DNA from: Paenibacillus sp. JNUCC-31
Lineage (GTDB): Bacteria; Bacillota; Bacilli; Paenibacillales; Paenibacillaceae
Assembly (NCBI RefSeq): GCF_014844075.1
Contig: NZ_CP062165.1
Location: 7,316,001-7,380,000 of the forward strand
Length of the DNA stretch: 64,000 bases
Direction: 5' to 3'
This document shows, piece after piece, positions 33,170 to 42,838 of the stretch. Both the position numbers and the translations under genes were made by a program. Positions within the stretch are counted from its first letter, which is position 1; every line of letters begins with the position of its first letter. The notes below the pieces were generated by a model, which did not search any database, had not been told where the DNA came from, and saw nothing but the letters and a program-made list of their open reading frames with translations.

Positions 33170-35026
33170 TTACTTGGACGCATCCAATTTTAATGCGGTT
33201 ACCATCTTGCGGAACACATCCGTATTATCCAGATAACCGGAGAACAGGCGGGACCCAGGGCCTGAGGCATTGATTGGCACATCGTCGAATGTGTGGACTT
33301 CCTGGCCTTCATCATGAGGCAGGTTACCCGTATAGTGGACACCGTCCGGATCTTTATCCGGGTTAGCGATATACCATGTTTTGTCCTTCACATTAGGGTC
33401 CTGAATCGTAGGACTGATTGGCACCGGATTGGAGAGATAATCCTCATTGTTGTCCGGCATATTGCCCCAGCCAACGGCAATCTTCCACTCCGAATCCGGA
33501 TTGTCCGGGAAGCCATCTCCGTTTGCATCCACATATGTCGGGAACTTGGAATCCGCATATGTGCCGATCAATTCACGGAGTTCGTCGCCCGATTTACCTT
33601 TGGCGGCTTCCGTGTTATATGTTCCGTTTAGGGTAAGGGAATGACCATGGTCGGATGTGACGATAACGAGCGTACCCGGGTGTTCCTTCGCATATTCCTT
33701 AACCCGACCCACCGATTGATCGAATTCTATTGCATCCCATACGGAGCGTTCAAAATCCATGGTGTGAGCCTGTTTATCAATCGATGCGCCTTCGACCATC
33801 AGGAAAAATCCGTTCTTGTTCTGTTCCAGGACCTGAAGGGCTGTGTCCGTCATTTCCATCAACGTTGGCTGATCGGTATCCTTGCCCACGATTTCTGTGT
33901 TGTTGGGCTGAGTATATTCCCGATCATAATATACACTCATGTTGCCTTTGCGGAATAATCCAAGCAAGGATTTGGTAGAGGAAGACTTGTCCAGATTCGT
34001 TGCATCTGTAACGTAGGTATAGCCTTCTTTTTTGAACTCCTCCACGATATTGCGTCCGTCTTTGCGTTTTCCACCATCCTTCGCTGGAAGGAACCACTCC
34101 AGTCCACCGCCCAGAATAACATCCGGACGATTGGCTTCATTCAGATACATACTTGCAATTGCTTCTTGCTCCCCGCGTTTACGCGTGTGAACGGCCATCG
34201 CTGCCGGCGTCGCATCCGTCACATCCGCAGTCGTTACAAGGCCCGTAGCCATGCCACGTGTCCGCTTAACCAGCTCAACGATGTTTTCCACCTTTGGATC
34301 GTCAAAAGGATCAGGTGTATTATCCGGGTAGACCCCTTCGGCATTTACGGCCGTTTTATGACCGGTTGCATAAGCGGAAGCACTATTGGCTGAATCGGTG
34401 ACGATGGAATCCATGCCAGACGTGGTGACCATGCCCATGGAATCCATTTGTTCCATCTCCAGCCAGCCATTGAATTTGCCTTCGTGAATACCCTTGGATA
34501 CAACGCGAGCGGCGGTGCGAATATTGGCACTCATGCCATCGCCGATCATCAGAACGACATTTTTGGCTTGCTCACCGTTTGTTAGTAGGGCCGTATCTTT
34601 GGAAGGATCAAACACTTGGTATACGACCCTTGAATATGTACGCTTGCCTGTAGCAATCGTTTCCGCGGTTACCACAATGGAATCACTCTCTTTAAAAGTA
34701 ACATCCCGAATGGTGTATTCCGTGCTCAAGTCGTTGCTGCTTGTCCACGTTCCGGACTTGCCGAAGTATTTGTCCGGAGACAAGCCATTAACCTGGATTT
34801 TAATATCATTCGATTTCAGCTTGGCACCATTCAGCTCAACCCGGAAATCAAGCTTCTGGCCTGCCAGAATCTGAGCACGGTCAATAGGTAAAATGGTAAA
34901 TGCGGCAGGGGCCGTCTGTTGCTGGGCAGATACGGGTTCAGCATTGACCTGCCAAGGCACGGCTGTCATCGCAACAGCCGCGCTGAGTAGTAAAGCATTC
35001 CATTTCATAGCATGATGGCTTTTCAT
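33170..35026 (-). CDS. Secreted alkaline phosphatase
   Basis: This protein of 618 residues begins with a signal peptide (M-K-W-N-A-L-L-L-S-A-A-V-A-M core, cleavage near V-N-A-E-P). Residues about 40-145 form an Ig-like domain, and the phosphatase follows from about 155. The metal-binding Asp is in L-M-I-G-D-G-M-S. The nucleophile Ser is in T-D-S-A-N-S-A-S-A. Other metal ligands are in E-G-A-S-I-D-K-Q-A-H and S-D-H-G-H-S. It should release phosphate from phosphomonoesters outside the cell. The start at 35026 has GGAGG seven bases upstream. It was probably phosphate regulated in life, but I found no reliable Pho box. Compared with E. coli PhoA it has an extra N-terminal domain and an insertion rich in Asp/Pro near residue 510. 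Confidence 0.92.
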   Translation of the reverse strand: MKSHHAMKWNALLLSAAVAMTAVPWQVNAEPVSAQQQTAPAAFTILPIDRAQILAGQKLDFRVELNGAKLKSNDIKIQVNGLSPDKYFGKSGTWTSSNDLSTEYTIRDVTFKESDSIVVTAETIATGKRTYSRVVYQVFDPSKDTALLTNGEQAKNVVLMIGDGMSANIRTAARVVSKGIHEGKFNGWLEMEQMDSMGMVTTSGMDSIVTDSANSASAYATGHKTAVNAEGVYPDNTPDPFDDPKVENIVELVKRTRGMATGLVTTADVTDATPAAMAVHTRKRGEQEAIASMYLNEANRPDVILGGGLEWFLPAKDGGKRKDGRNIVEEFKKEGYTYVTDATNLDKSSSTKSLLGLFRKGNMSVYYDREYTQPNNTEIVGKDTDQPTLMEMTDTALQVLEQNKNGFFLMVEGASIDKQAHTMDFERSVWDAIEFDQSVGRVKEYAKEHPGTLVIVTSDHGHSLTLNGTYNTEAAKGKSGDELRELIGTYADSKFPTYVDANGDGFPDNPDSEWKIAVGWGNMPDNNEDYLSNPVPISPTIQDPNVKDKTWYIANPDKDPDGVHYTGNLPHDEGQEVHTFDDVPINASGPGSRLFSGYLDNTDVFRKMVTALKLDASK

Positions 35027-35320
35027 GAACATACCTCCGAGATCAATTTGTTGTTCTATTTGGAAGTATATAGCTGAATGATTAACTGAGCGTAAGAGAA
35101 AAGTTAAACCGCAAGCAAGAAGATGCATATATTTGTTAGTAAAACGTAAAAAAAACGGAGTATTCAATACATTTGTTAACGAAATAGCCCGTATGCATCA
35201 TTTCGTTGTCATAGGACACGGATTGACTGTGTAGTGTAGAATTATATAATAAAAGAAGCATATCCTTGTTATTCGACAGAAAAAGGTGGAGGTGAACGCA
35301 TTGGGAAGTTGAAACTGCAT

Positions 35321-35395
35321 ATGAGCGGCAGAATGGCAAATATCCTACATTTTCGAAGGAGGTGGACCTATTTGCCGAAGAATGACGGCGAATAG
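35321..35395 (+). CDS. Possible 24-codon leader ORF before the CNNM gene
   Basis: An ATG at 35321 opens 24 codons (M-S-G-R-M-A-N-I-L-H-F-R-R-R-W-T-Y-L-P-K-N-D-G-E). An internal TTG at 35372 in the same frame is preceded by AAGGAGGTGG, giving a seven-residue version. The stop overlaps the weak binding site of the next gene, so coupling is conceivable. Coding status is uncertain. Confidence 0.3.
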   Translation: MSGRMANILHFRRRWTYLPKNDGE

Positions 35396-35404
35396 GATGA
35401 TAAT

Positions 35405-36721
35405 TTGAGTGACCCCTTACCGAGTATATTAAATTTATTTTTAATTGCTTTGCTTGTATTGATGAATGGTTTCTTTGTCTCGGCAGAATTTGCCATGGTC
35501 AAAGTTCGTGGCAGCCGGATTGAAGCTTTGGTGGAGACAGGTAATAAAAATGCGATTTATGCTTCCAATATTGTACGCAACCTGGATGCTTATCTGTCCG
35601 CGTGCCAATTGGGTATAACGCTTGCTTCACTTGGACTCGGGTGGCTGGGAGAGCCAGCGATTGCTCACCTGTTAGAGCCCATGTTTACTGCATTTGGACT
35701 GGGTCCGGTATACGTACACGGCATCTCCATTGCGATTGCTTTTGTTATTATTACGATTTTGCATATTGTACTCGGGGAACTTGCTCCCAAGACGATGGCT
35801 ATCCGCAAATCAGAGACGATCACGTTATGGTCTGCGGCGCTGCTTACGTTCTTTTACAAATTAATGTATCCCTTCATATGGGCATTGAATGGTATGGCGA
35901 ACAGCCTGCTGAGAGTATTTCGCATGGCACCGGCCTCGGAGCATGACTCGGCGCATAGTGAAGATGAAATACGCATTCTGATGAAAGAAAGCAATAAGAG
36001 CGGTTTAATTGACAATACTGAATTGGCGCTTGTTGATAATATATTTGATTTTACGGCAACAACCGCCCGTGAAATTATGATTCCGCGGACGGAAATGATC
36101 TGCCTGAATGCCAATCAGTCCATGCTGGAGAATCTGGAAATTGCCAGTGAAAGCATGCGTACCCGTTATCCGGTTTATAACGGTGACAAAGACCATATTA
36201 TCGGTTTTATTCACATTAAAGACCTGATGCGATCTCAGCTTACAGATACCATCTCGGTGATTCGGCCGATTCTCGCCGTACCCGATTCTACCCCGATCAG
36301 TGACCTGCTCAAGCGGATGCAGCGCAGCAAGACACAGATTGCGATCCTGATTGATGAGTACGGAGGAACCTCCGGCCTTGTAACGCTTGAAGACATCATG
36401 GAAGAGATCGTAGGCGAGATTCAGGACGAATTTGACCAAGAGCGTCCGGCGATTGAGAAAGTGGATGAGATGGAATACTCCATTGACGGCCTCATGCTGA
36501 TTGAAGAGGTTAGTGAGCGCTTTGGTCTGGATATGGACCGGGCGGACTATGATACGATTGGCGGCTGGTTATACTCCAGAGTAGAGGCCATCCCACCAGA
36601 AGTGGGGCAATCGGTAGAGTATGGTGGATATGTCTTTGTTATTCAGGAGACCGAACATAAGCGGATTTCCCGTGTGAATGTGATTAAGCTGGATCTGATG
36701 GTTGAAGGCGAAGGCGCCTAA
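35405..36721 (+). CDS. CNNM/CBS transporter-associated protein (hemolysin-like family)
   Basis: This 438-residue protein has three usual parts. The DUF21 membrane domain (residues about 5-195, with N-G-F-F-V-S-A-E-F-A-M-V-K-V-R-G-S-R and E-L-A-P-K-T-M-A-I-R-K) carries about four membrane helices. A CBS pair follows (about 210-330, opening with A-R-E-I-M-I-P-R-T-E-M-I and containing Y-P-V-Y, A-I-L-I-D-E-Y-G-G-T-S-G-L-V-T-L-E-D). The C-terminus is a CorC_HlyC domain. Relatives export or sense magnesium. Despite the common name there is no evidence for hemolysis. Translation seems to start at the TTG at 35405 with AGGA seven bases upstream. A candidate short leader precedes it. Confidence 0.9.
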   Translation: MSDPLPSILNLFLIALLVLMNGFFVSAEFAMVKVRGSRIEALVETGNKNAIYASNIVRNLDAYLSACQLGITLASLGLGWLGEPAIAHLLEPMFTAFGLGPVYVHGISIAIAFVIITILHIVLGELAPKTMAIRKSETITLWSAALLTFFYKLMYPFIWALNGMANSLLRVFRMAPASEHDSAHSEDEIRILMKESNKSGLIDNTELALVDNIFDFTATTAREIMIPRTEMICLNANQSMLENLEIASESMRTRYPVYNGDKDHIIGFIHIKDLMRSQLTDTISVIRPILAVPDSTPISDLLKRMQRSKTQIAILIDEYGGTSGLVTLEDIMEEIVGEIQDEFDQERPAIEKVDEMEYSIDGLMLIEEVSERFGLDMDRADYDTIGGWLYSRVEAIPPEVGQSVEYGGYVFVIQETEHKRISRVNVIKLDLMVEGEGA

Positions 36722-36879
36722 TCCAAAGTATTATTTTTGGAGACAGGAGATTCCGGTCTATAGAGAAGCCGTGCGGTGGATGATTTCACTGTGCGGCTTT
36801 TGTCTATTCTATAATCGTAGCATGCACGGCTGCAAACAGGGTATAATGGAACAACTTTGCAAGATAGGAGAGGTTGAGA

Positions 36880-37788
36880 TTGAGCTATCGCATTGAGGTG
36901 GGATTTACGCCCGTATTTGAATTCATGGCCAGTTTGCATACATATATTTGCCGGAAATCACATAAAAAGATTGATTTATCCATAGCTTGGGCGCAAGGTA
37001 CAGAAGAGCAGCTAACCCCTGAGCTTGCTGCTGTTTTGCAAAATATGAACGTGGATGATGATTGGAAATGGATGTATTTGCTTGTCTGTTTGCGAATGGA
37101 GGCTGAGGAACCGGAGGATTTTATTGAATGGTTCAGCCAACGAACAGTGCCTGAGCTTCGTGACATTTTTGCCCGGTACAGTTTCCCGTATACGGATGAT
37201 ATCGCTGCCTTTCAGACCAAGATGACCTATGTCTTAACCGGGTGGAACGAGCAATATTTTCGCTTATTGGATCCCGTAATCCTACAACATCTGCGCCAAG
37301 AGGTTCTGAACCGTAAGGAACAGTTAAATCAATCTCCCCAGGAAGAGGTACTCGACGATGCGACCAACGGGTTGATGTTCCGGGACATGAAGGGGCTGGA
37401 TAGACTGCTGCTTGTGCCACAATTTCATTTTCAGCCGCTAAATGTCATCCTGCATTTTGGGGATACGCTGCTGTGCCATTATTCCTCCAGATTGTATATG
37501 GGAGATCATGAGTATATTCCGACCCATCATTTGCGTGTAATCCGCAGCTTGGGAGAGAAGAACAGACTGAAAATCATGCGTTTTCTGCATCAGGGACCAC
37601 GTTCATTTATAGAAATTGTTCGTCACTTGAAGCTCTCCAAAGGAATTACTCATGACCATCTATCCAAGCTTCGTGGGGCAGGGTTGGTCTATGCTCATTT
37701 TGAAGGAGAGAGCCTGGTTGAGTATTCACTTCGTCTTCATGCGCTCGAGCAAATTTTACCGAATGTCATGAATTATTTGGAGCAATAA
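36880..37788 (+). CDS. ArsR-type winged helix regulator with DUF5937-like N-terminus
   Basis: This 302-residue protein has its DNA-binding part at the C-terminus (about 212-300): L-R-V-I-R-S-L-G-E-K-N-R-L-K-I-M-R-F-L, E-I-V-R-H-L-K-L-S-K-G-I-T-H-D-H-L-S-K-L and A-G-L-V. This is the ArsR winged helix. The N-terminal 200 residues are helical and match the DUF5937-like arrangement seen in such regulators. No metal-binding Cys motif is present, so metal sensing is unlikely. AGGAG stands nine bases before the TTG at 36880. It lies about 320 bases before the peptide ABC operon on the same strand, separated by a 12-base inverted repeat, so it might regulate that operon. That is inference. Confidence 0.82.
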   Translation: MSYRIEVGFTPVFEFMASLHTYICRKSHKKIDLSIAWAQGTEEQLTPELAAVLQNMNVDDDWKWMYLLVCLRMEAEEPEDFIEWFSQRTVPELRDIFARYSFPYTDDIAAFQTKMTYVLTGWNEQYFRLLDPVILQHLRQEVLNRKEQLNQSPQEEVLDDATNGLMFRDMKGLDRLLLVPQFHFQPLNVILHFGDTLLCHYSSRLYMGDHEYIPTHHLRVIRSLGEKNRLKIMRFLHQGPRSFIEIVRHLKLSKGITHDHLSKLRGAGLVYAHFEGESLVEYSLRLHALEQILPNVMNYLEQ

Positions 37789-38110
37789 CGTTTATCAAAA
37801 TGTGGTTTTTAGAAAAAAAGTATACCTTCGATACAGCCGTATGTTTGTTGTGGCCGAACTGAAATTTATTCAGGAAATCCGCGCAAAACATACGGCTATT
37901 TTAGCGCTTTAAAGTGGATATTAATGGGTTTAATATAAATATTTTTTTGTGGTTCTCTATTTACAGAACCAAACGCAGTTCTTATAATAGGGCTTATCGA
38001 ACTTATACCTTACTAATTCCATAGGAATTATATATATTCTGGATTATTTCGGGAATTAGGAACGGCTGAGCGAGAAAAATATGGATCATTTATGAATTGG
38101 GGAGGATTTT
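37789..38110 (+). other. Intergenic region before the peptide transporter operon
   Basis: No gene is supported. It holds the inverted repeat at 37835-37897, a short palindrome AATTCCATAGGAATT at 38015-38029, and the leader of the substrate-binding protein gene. Confidence 0.5.
37835..37897 (+). terminator. Long-loop inverted repeat after the ArsR-type gene
   Basis: AGCCGTATGTTT at 37835-37846 is repeated in inverse at 37886-37897, followed by ATTTTAG. The 39-base loop is unusually long, so it could be a terminator or an operator pair. Confidence 0.45.
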
Positions 38111-39835
38111 ATGAGAGTGAAAGGTTTATCCGTGGCATCGTTAATCATCAGCAGCGCAATTGTGTTATCGGCATGTGCTGGAGGTGGGGAAGCAGAGACC
38201 ACTACTGCTGGAAGCGGAACAACAAATTCGGGCACTCAAGCGACTCCGGTTTCAGCAGCACTGGATGCACCATATCAGGCAACAGACCTGAATCAATTAC
38301 CTGAGACGGCAAAAAAACGAACGGATACGGTGATTGTGGGACTTACGGATCCCAGCGGGGCTTTCACACCATACTTCCATCAAAGTGGATATGATGGCAA
38401 CGTGGCTTCATTGCTATTTGCTTCACTTGTAACCGTAGATGAGAAAGGTTTACCTGTTCCTGATCTCGCTGAAAGCTGGGATGTGTCCGACGATCAGCGT
38501 ACATACACGTTTCATCTAAAAAAAGATTCCAAGTTCAGTGACGGCTCCACGCTCACCGCAGATGATGTGGCTTTTACATGGACCATTCTGCATGACAAGT
38601 CATATGACGGTGGATTCGATATTTTCTCCACCAAGGTGAAAGGAGGCAAAGCATATACCGAAGGAAAGGCAGATCACATCGAGGGTATTAAGGTCATTGA
38701 TCCGTTAACGATCTCGGTCACACTGGAACAGCCAAACGCAACTGCTCTGCTTACATTGGGCTCAGAGGTGTTGTCCAAAGCCTACTACGGCAAAGACTAT
38801 CAATTCGGAAAGCTTGAATACATTAAAAATCTTCATGCAACACCTGTAGGCAATGGCCCTTACAAACTCGAAAAATTTATTCCGGGTCAGGAAGTACGAT
38901 TTGTTGCCAACGAATTCTACTACAAGGGCAAACCGAAAACTGAGCACTTCATATATAAAACATCGGAAGGAGACACCTGGCAGTTTATTGAGACCGGAGA
39001 GATCGACTTCACTTCGTTCACGGCTACCCAGGAGAATATTGATAAGCTGAAAAACATCCCATACCTCAACCTACTGCCTTACACACCAAGTACATACGGA
39101 TATTTACAGCTCAATCTGGAGCATGAACAGCTTCAGGAAAAAGAAGTACGGCAAGCCATCACCTATGGCCTGGATCGTCAGTCCATCTATGTGGACGCCA
39201 ACCAAGGGGCAGGCGCTGTTGCCAACATTCCGACTTCACCTATTTCCTGGTCATATACGGAAGAAGGCATTAATCCATACGCCTATGATCCAGACAAAGC
39301 CAATCAATTGCTGAACGACGCAGGCTGGGTACCTGGAGCGGATGGCATCCGTGAGAAAAACGGGAAGAAGTTGTCCCTGCATTTCCTCGGAACGAAAAGT
39401 CCCGCCACGGATATCTTCATTGCTGTAGCCAAAGAAAACTTTGAAGCAATTGGCGTACAGTTCCAGCCTGAAGTCTTCGCTGATTTCAACTCGCTTGTCT
39501 CCAAAGTGGAGAGCGGCGATTACGACATGGCTTCCTTCTCCACACCGATGCTAACGGATCCTGCGGACGGGGTACTGCAATTTGTGGATGGTGAGCTGAA
39601 AGGGTACGACAATCCCAAAGTGAAAGAGCTTTACAACAAAGGCCTGGCTACGACAGACATTGAGGAACGCAAGGCAGTATACAAAGAGCTGTACCAGTTG
39701 CTCAATGATGAGCTGCCTGTCATTTTCACCAGTTACAAAAAAACAGTCTACGCCTATAACGGGCGGATCGATGGGCTCTCAGTCAGTCCATACCGAGGGA
39801 TTGCAACCAGTGTGCCGGAATGGTCTCTGAAATAA
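38111..39835 (+). CDS. Peptide ABC transporter substrate-binding lipoprotein
   Basis: This 574-residue protein has a lipoprotein signal peptide ending in L-S-A-C, with C22 to be lipidated. The mature part is a cluster C (SBP_bac_5) binding protein: L-A-E-S-W-D-V-S-D-D-Q-R-T-Y-T-F-H-L near residue 120, G-S-T-L-T-A-D-D-V, and V-G-N-G-P-Y-K-L near 245 are typical of OppA/DppA. It delivers oligopeptides or related ligands to the membrane complex encoded next. GGGAGG lies six bases before the ATG. It is the first gene of five; a stable hairpin lies between it and the next, which commonly lets the binding protein be made in excess. The ligand cannot be named. Confidence 0.92.
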   Translation: MRVKGLSVASLIISSAIVLSACAGGGEAETTTAGSGTTNSGTQATPVSAALDAPYQATDLNQLPETAKKRTDTVIVGLTDPSGAFTPYFHQSGYDGNVASLLFASLVTVDEKGLPVPDLAESWDVSDDQRTYTFHLKKDSKFSDGSTLTADDVAFTWTILHDKSYDGGFDIFSTKVKGGKAYTEGKADHIEGIKVIDPLTISVTLEQPNATALLTLGSEVLSKAYYGKDYQFGKLEYIKNLHATPVGNGPYKLEKFIPGQEVRFVANEFYYKGKPKTEHFIYKTSEGDTWQFIETGEIDFTSFTATQENIDKLKNIPYLNLLPYTPSTYGYLQLNLEHEQLQEKEVRQAITYGLDRQSIYVDANQGAGAVANIPTSPISWSYTEEGINPYAYDPDKANQLLNDAGWVPGADGIREKNGKKLSLHFLGTKSPATDIFIAVAKENFEAIGVQFQPEVFADFNSLVSKVESGDYDMASFSTPMLTDPADGVLQFVDGELKGYDNPKVKELYNKGLATTDIEERKAVYKELYQLLNDELPVIFTSYKKTVYAYNGRIDGLSVSPYRGIATSVPEWSLK

Positions 39836-39878
39836 GTGGTGGCTTAAATCCTAAAATATATACCGAAATAAACAAACG

Positions 39879-39912
39879 TCCCTTGCGTTTGCGATGTCGC
39901 AGATGCAAGGGA
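39879..39912 (+). other. Intercistronic hairpin in the peptide transporter operon
   Basis: TCCCTTGC and GCAAGGGA, 34 bases end to end, enclose an inner GCGA-TG-TCGC stem, with no T run. It should partly attenuate or stabilise the upstream message rather than end it. Confidence 0.6.
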
Positions 39913-39933
39913 TGCATTGATAAGGAGCCTGAT

Positions 39934-40890
39934 ATGAGCACTTACATTGTGAAACGGATGACATATATGGTTCTTATTTTGCTGGCCGCTTCCGTTCTGA
40001 TTTTCAGCTTATATGCACTTACTCCTGGAGACTATATCTCCAGCAACATTAAACTGAGTCCTGAGCGCAAGGCCGAGCTGCGCGAATTGTACGGGCTGGA
40101 CAAGTCCGTTATCGAGCGGTATCTGATCTGGATGAAAAATGCTGTACACGGGGATTTTGGATATTCATTGGCCCAGCAGAAGCCCGTGCTCGCGCTGTTC
40201 AACGAATATATCTGGAATTCATTCCTGCTGGCTGCCGTGACCACGTTTCTGACCTGGTTCATTGCGGTTATTATCGGTGTGATTGCCGCCTACAAGCAGT
40301 ACTCGTGGTTCGATACTTTCGTGATGATAGGCATATTTGCAGCCATGTCCGTGCCATCCTTTTTTATCGGATTGTTTTTGATTAAACTGCTGGCGGTTGA
40401 CTTAAAATGGTTGCCACCGGGCGGCATGATGACCACTGGAAGTAATGCTACCGGTCTGGCATATGTCAAAGAGGTGATTCAGCATATGACCTTGCCTGTA
40501 ATTGTTATGACCCTGCTCGGAGTAGGCTCGCTTACCCGTTATTTCCGCAGCAACATGATTGATGTGATCAAGCAGGATTATATTCGAACAGCACGAGCCA
40601 AAGGGTTAAAAGAAAGCAAAGTGTTATATACTCATGCTTTACGTAATGCTCTTTTACCCGCGATAACATTGATTGGCTTCGAGCTGCCTTCCTTGTTCGG
40701 CGGTTCACTGATTATTGAGAAAATATTCAGCTGGCCCGGTATCGGTCAGTTATATATGCAATCCTTCTCGTTGCGGGATTACCCGCTGCTGATGGGCTTC
40801 ACAATGTTTATCGCCATCCTGACTGTCATTGGAACGCTGCTGTCTGATGTGCTCTATCACATCGCAGATCCGCGTGTCCGCTTGCAATAA
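39934..40890 (+). CDS. Peptide ABC transporter permease, DppB/OppB type
   Basis: This 318-residue membrane protein has six segments and opens with the OppB motif Y-I-V-K-R-M-T-Y-M-V. The Y-G-L-D-K-S-V-I-E-R-Y segment lies near residue 50, and the EAA loop E-x-x-x-x-x-x-x-I-R-T-A-R-A-K-G-L-K-E-S lies near residue 215. F-S-W-P-G-I-G-Q-L follows near 267. It forms one half of the pore. AAGGAG precedes the ATG at 39934 by seven bases. It follows the binding protein gene after a 98-base gap containing the hairpin and precedes the DppC-type gene by 13 bases. Confidence 0.93.
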   Translation: MSTYIVKRMTYMVLILLAASVLIFSLYALTPGDYISSNIKLSPERKAELRELYGLDKSVIERYLIWMKNAVHGDFGYSLAQQKPVLALFNEYIWNSFLLAAVTTFLTWFIAVIIGVIAAYKQYSWFDTFVMIGIFAAMSVPSFFIGLFLIKLLAVDLKWLPPGGMMTTGSNATGLAYVKEVIQHMTLPVIVMTLLGVGSLTRYFRSNMIDVIKQDYIRTARAKGLKESKVLYTHALRNALLPAITLIGFELPSLFGGSLIIEKIFSWPGIGQLYMQSFSLRDYPLLMGFTMFIAILTVIGTLLSDVLYHIADPRVRLQ

Positions 40891-40903
40891 GGGGGATATG
40901 AAA

Positions 40904-41845
40904 ATGACAATCTCTTCATCGTCTGTAACGAGAAGTGCCGCAGAAGCTGCCTCACCTATAAAGGTTCCGGCCAAATCTTCTTTATGGAGATTATCGCTCC
41001 GAAGACTGCTCAAAAACAAACTTGCCGTTGGCGGATTCATCGTGGTTTTGTTGATGTTTGTAGCCTGCTTTATTGGACCGCTATTCTCACCTTACACCAA
41101 TAACAAGATTAATATGGCAGCGATGAAACAAGGTCCAGGCATTCATCACTGGCTTGGTACGGATGCGTTAGGCAGGGATGTGCTTACCCGTGTGTTAATG
41201 GCTGGTCGTATCTCGCTCACCGTTGGTTTAGCTTCCATGGTTCTATCCGTATTTATTGGCTCCTTGCTTGGAGCTATTGCCGGATATTATCGAGGCATTG
41301 TTGATCAGGTCATTATGAGGATTGCCGACTTGCTGCTTACGATCCCGGGACTGCCGCTGCTGTTCATTTTCGGCGCGTTGTTATCGGATTGGAAAGTTCC
41401 GCCGGATTCCAGAATGTATATCGTCATGCTGATGCTCAGCTTTGTCAACTGGCCCGGTATGGCCCGGATGGTACGTGGACAGATGTTAAGCTTGCGGGAG
41501 CGTGAATTCATGCAAGCTGCTGTTGTTCTTGGGTTACGTGACCGTCGTAAATTGTTTCACCATCTTCTGCCCAATATCGTACCGCTTCTCATCGTCATGG
41601 CGACTCTGAATATCGGAGGGTCCATTCTCAGCGAGTCGGTACTCAGCTTTTTTGGACTCGGTGTCATGCCGCCAACGCCTACATGGGGCAATATGATCGA
41701 TGCGGCCAACAACATGATTGATTTTCAGCAGCATCCTTGGCTATGGATTCCGCCAGGGCTGTCCATTTTCGTGACCGTTATTGCCATTAACATTTTTGGT
41801 GATGGTCTTCGAGACGTATTAGATCCCAAACAGAAGAGAAGGTGA
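40904..41845 (+). CDS. Peptide ABC transporter permease, DppC/OppC type
   Basis: This 313-residue partner permease has the N-terminal L-R-R-L-L-K-N-K-L-A-V-G-G motif and the H-H-W-L-G-T-D-A-L-G-R-D-V-L-T-R-V segment typical of DppC. The EAA-type loop with R-E-R-E-F-M-Q-A-A-V-V-L-G-L is near residue 205. F-F-G-L-G-V-M-P-P-T-P-T-W-G is near 255. GGGGG lies about eight bases before the ATG at 40904; an ATG at 40898 is also possible. It forms the second half of the channel. The ATP-binding genes follow directly, nine bases later. Confidence 0.93.
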   Translation: MTISSSSVTRSAAEAASPIKVPAKSSLWRLSLRRLLKNKLAVGGFIVVLLMFVACFIGPLFSPYTNNKINMAAMKQGPGIHHWLGTDALGRDVLTRVLMAGRISLTVGLASMVLSVFIGSLLGAIAGYYRGIVDQVIMRIADLLLTIPGLPLLFIFGALLSDWKVPPDSRMYIVMLMLSFVNWPGMARMVRGQMLSLREREFMQAAVVLGLRDRRKLFHHLLPNIVPLLIVMATLNIGGSILSESVLSFFGLGVMPPTPTWGNMIDAANNMIDFQQHPWLWIPPGLSIFVTVIAINIFGDGLRDVLDPKQKRR

Positions 41846-41854
41846 GCACGCCTC

Positions 41855-42838
41855 ATGCAAAATATGATTGAAATTGAACAACTTGAAACTCATTTTTACT
41901 CGGAAGAGGGCAGTGTCAAAGCCGTTGACGGCGTAAGCCTGAATGTACGTGAAGGGGAGACGGTGTGTATCGTTGGTGAATCAGGCTGCGGTAAAAGTGT
42001 AACTGCCATGTCGATTATGGGCTTGATCGAGGAACCAGCAGGCAAGGTGGTAGGCGGTGCGATTCGTTTTGATGGACGGGATCTGCTCCGTGAAAGTAAA
42101 TCCTCGCTGCGTGCCATCCGGGGCAATGACATCTCTATGATTTTCCAGGAACCGATGTCCTCGTTAAACCCCGTGCTGAAAATCGGTGAGCAATTGATGG
42201 AGCCGCTGATTGTACACTTGAAAATGAGTAAAAAGCAGGCTCGCGCACGAGCAATTGAACTGATCGCCGAAGTTGGTATTTCACGCCCGGAACAGATTGC
42301 GAACAGCTATCCGCATGAGCTGAGTGGGGGCATGCTGCAGCGCATTATGATTGCCATTGCCATCTCATGTAACCCGAAACTGTTAATTGCGGATGAACCA
42401 ACCACCGCACTGGATGTGACCATTCAAGCGCAGATACTGGATATGTTGCAGCACATCAAATCCCAGTCAGGAACCTCCATTCTGATGATCACACATGACC
42501 TTGGAGTTGTAGCCGAAATGGCGGATTATGTTGTTGTGATGTATGCAGGCAAAGTGGTGGAAGAGGGGGAAGTTGTGCAATTGTTTGAGTCTCCCAAACA
42601 TCCATATACTCAGGGATTGCTTCGGTCCAAGCCAATTATCAATCAACGGCAGGATGAATTGTATTCGATACCCGGACATGTACCTGATCCACTATCCTTG
42701 AAAGATTCCTGTCATTTTGCTGATCGGTGTGAGCACTGTATGTCGATATGCACCACACAAATGCCGATGCTCAAGCAGCTTGGACCTGGACAGAAGGCTG
42801 CATGCTGGCTGTATGAGGAGGCATTAAGTCATGTCTGA
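41855..42838 (+). CDS. Peptide ABC transporter ATP-binding protein, DppD/OppD type
   Basis: This 327-residue ATPase has Walker A in G-E-S-G-C-G-K-S near residue 45, a Q-loop in I-F-Q-E-P-M, the signature L-S-G-G-M near 155, Walker B in [12 protein letters not shown] and the H-loop in M-I-T-H-D-L-G-V. The C-terminus has the oligopeptide-type Cys cluster ([10 protein letters not shown]). It should pair with the next protein to power uptake. AGGTGA precedes the ATG by about nine bases. The 3' end overlaps the next gene by eight bases, so the two are probably translated together. Confidence 0.94.
   Translation: MQNMIEIEQLETHFYSEEGSVKAVDGVSLNVREGETVCIVGESGCGKSVTAMSIMGLIEEPAGKVVGGAIRFDGRDLLRESKSSLRAIRGNDISMIFQEPMSSLNPVLKIGEQLMEPLIVHLKMSKKQARARAIELIAEVGISRPEQIANSYPHELSGGMLQRIMIAIAISCNPKLLIADEPTTALDVTIQAQILDMLQHIKSQSGTSILMITHDLGVVAEMADYVVVMYAGKVVEEGEVVQLFESPKHPYTQGLLRSKPIINQRQDELYSIPGHVPDPLSLKDSCHFADRCEHCMSICTTQMPMLKQLGPGQKAACWLYEEALSHV

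Noticed and set aside
35041..35140. Pho box upstream of alkaline phosphatase
   Set aside because: Only TTTACG and CTAACA are seen with five-base spacing; the usual four direct repeats are absent.
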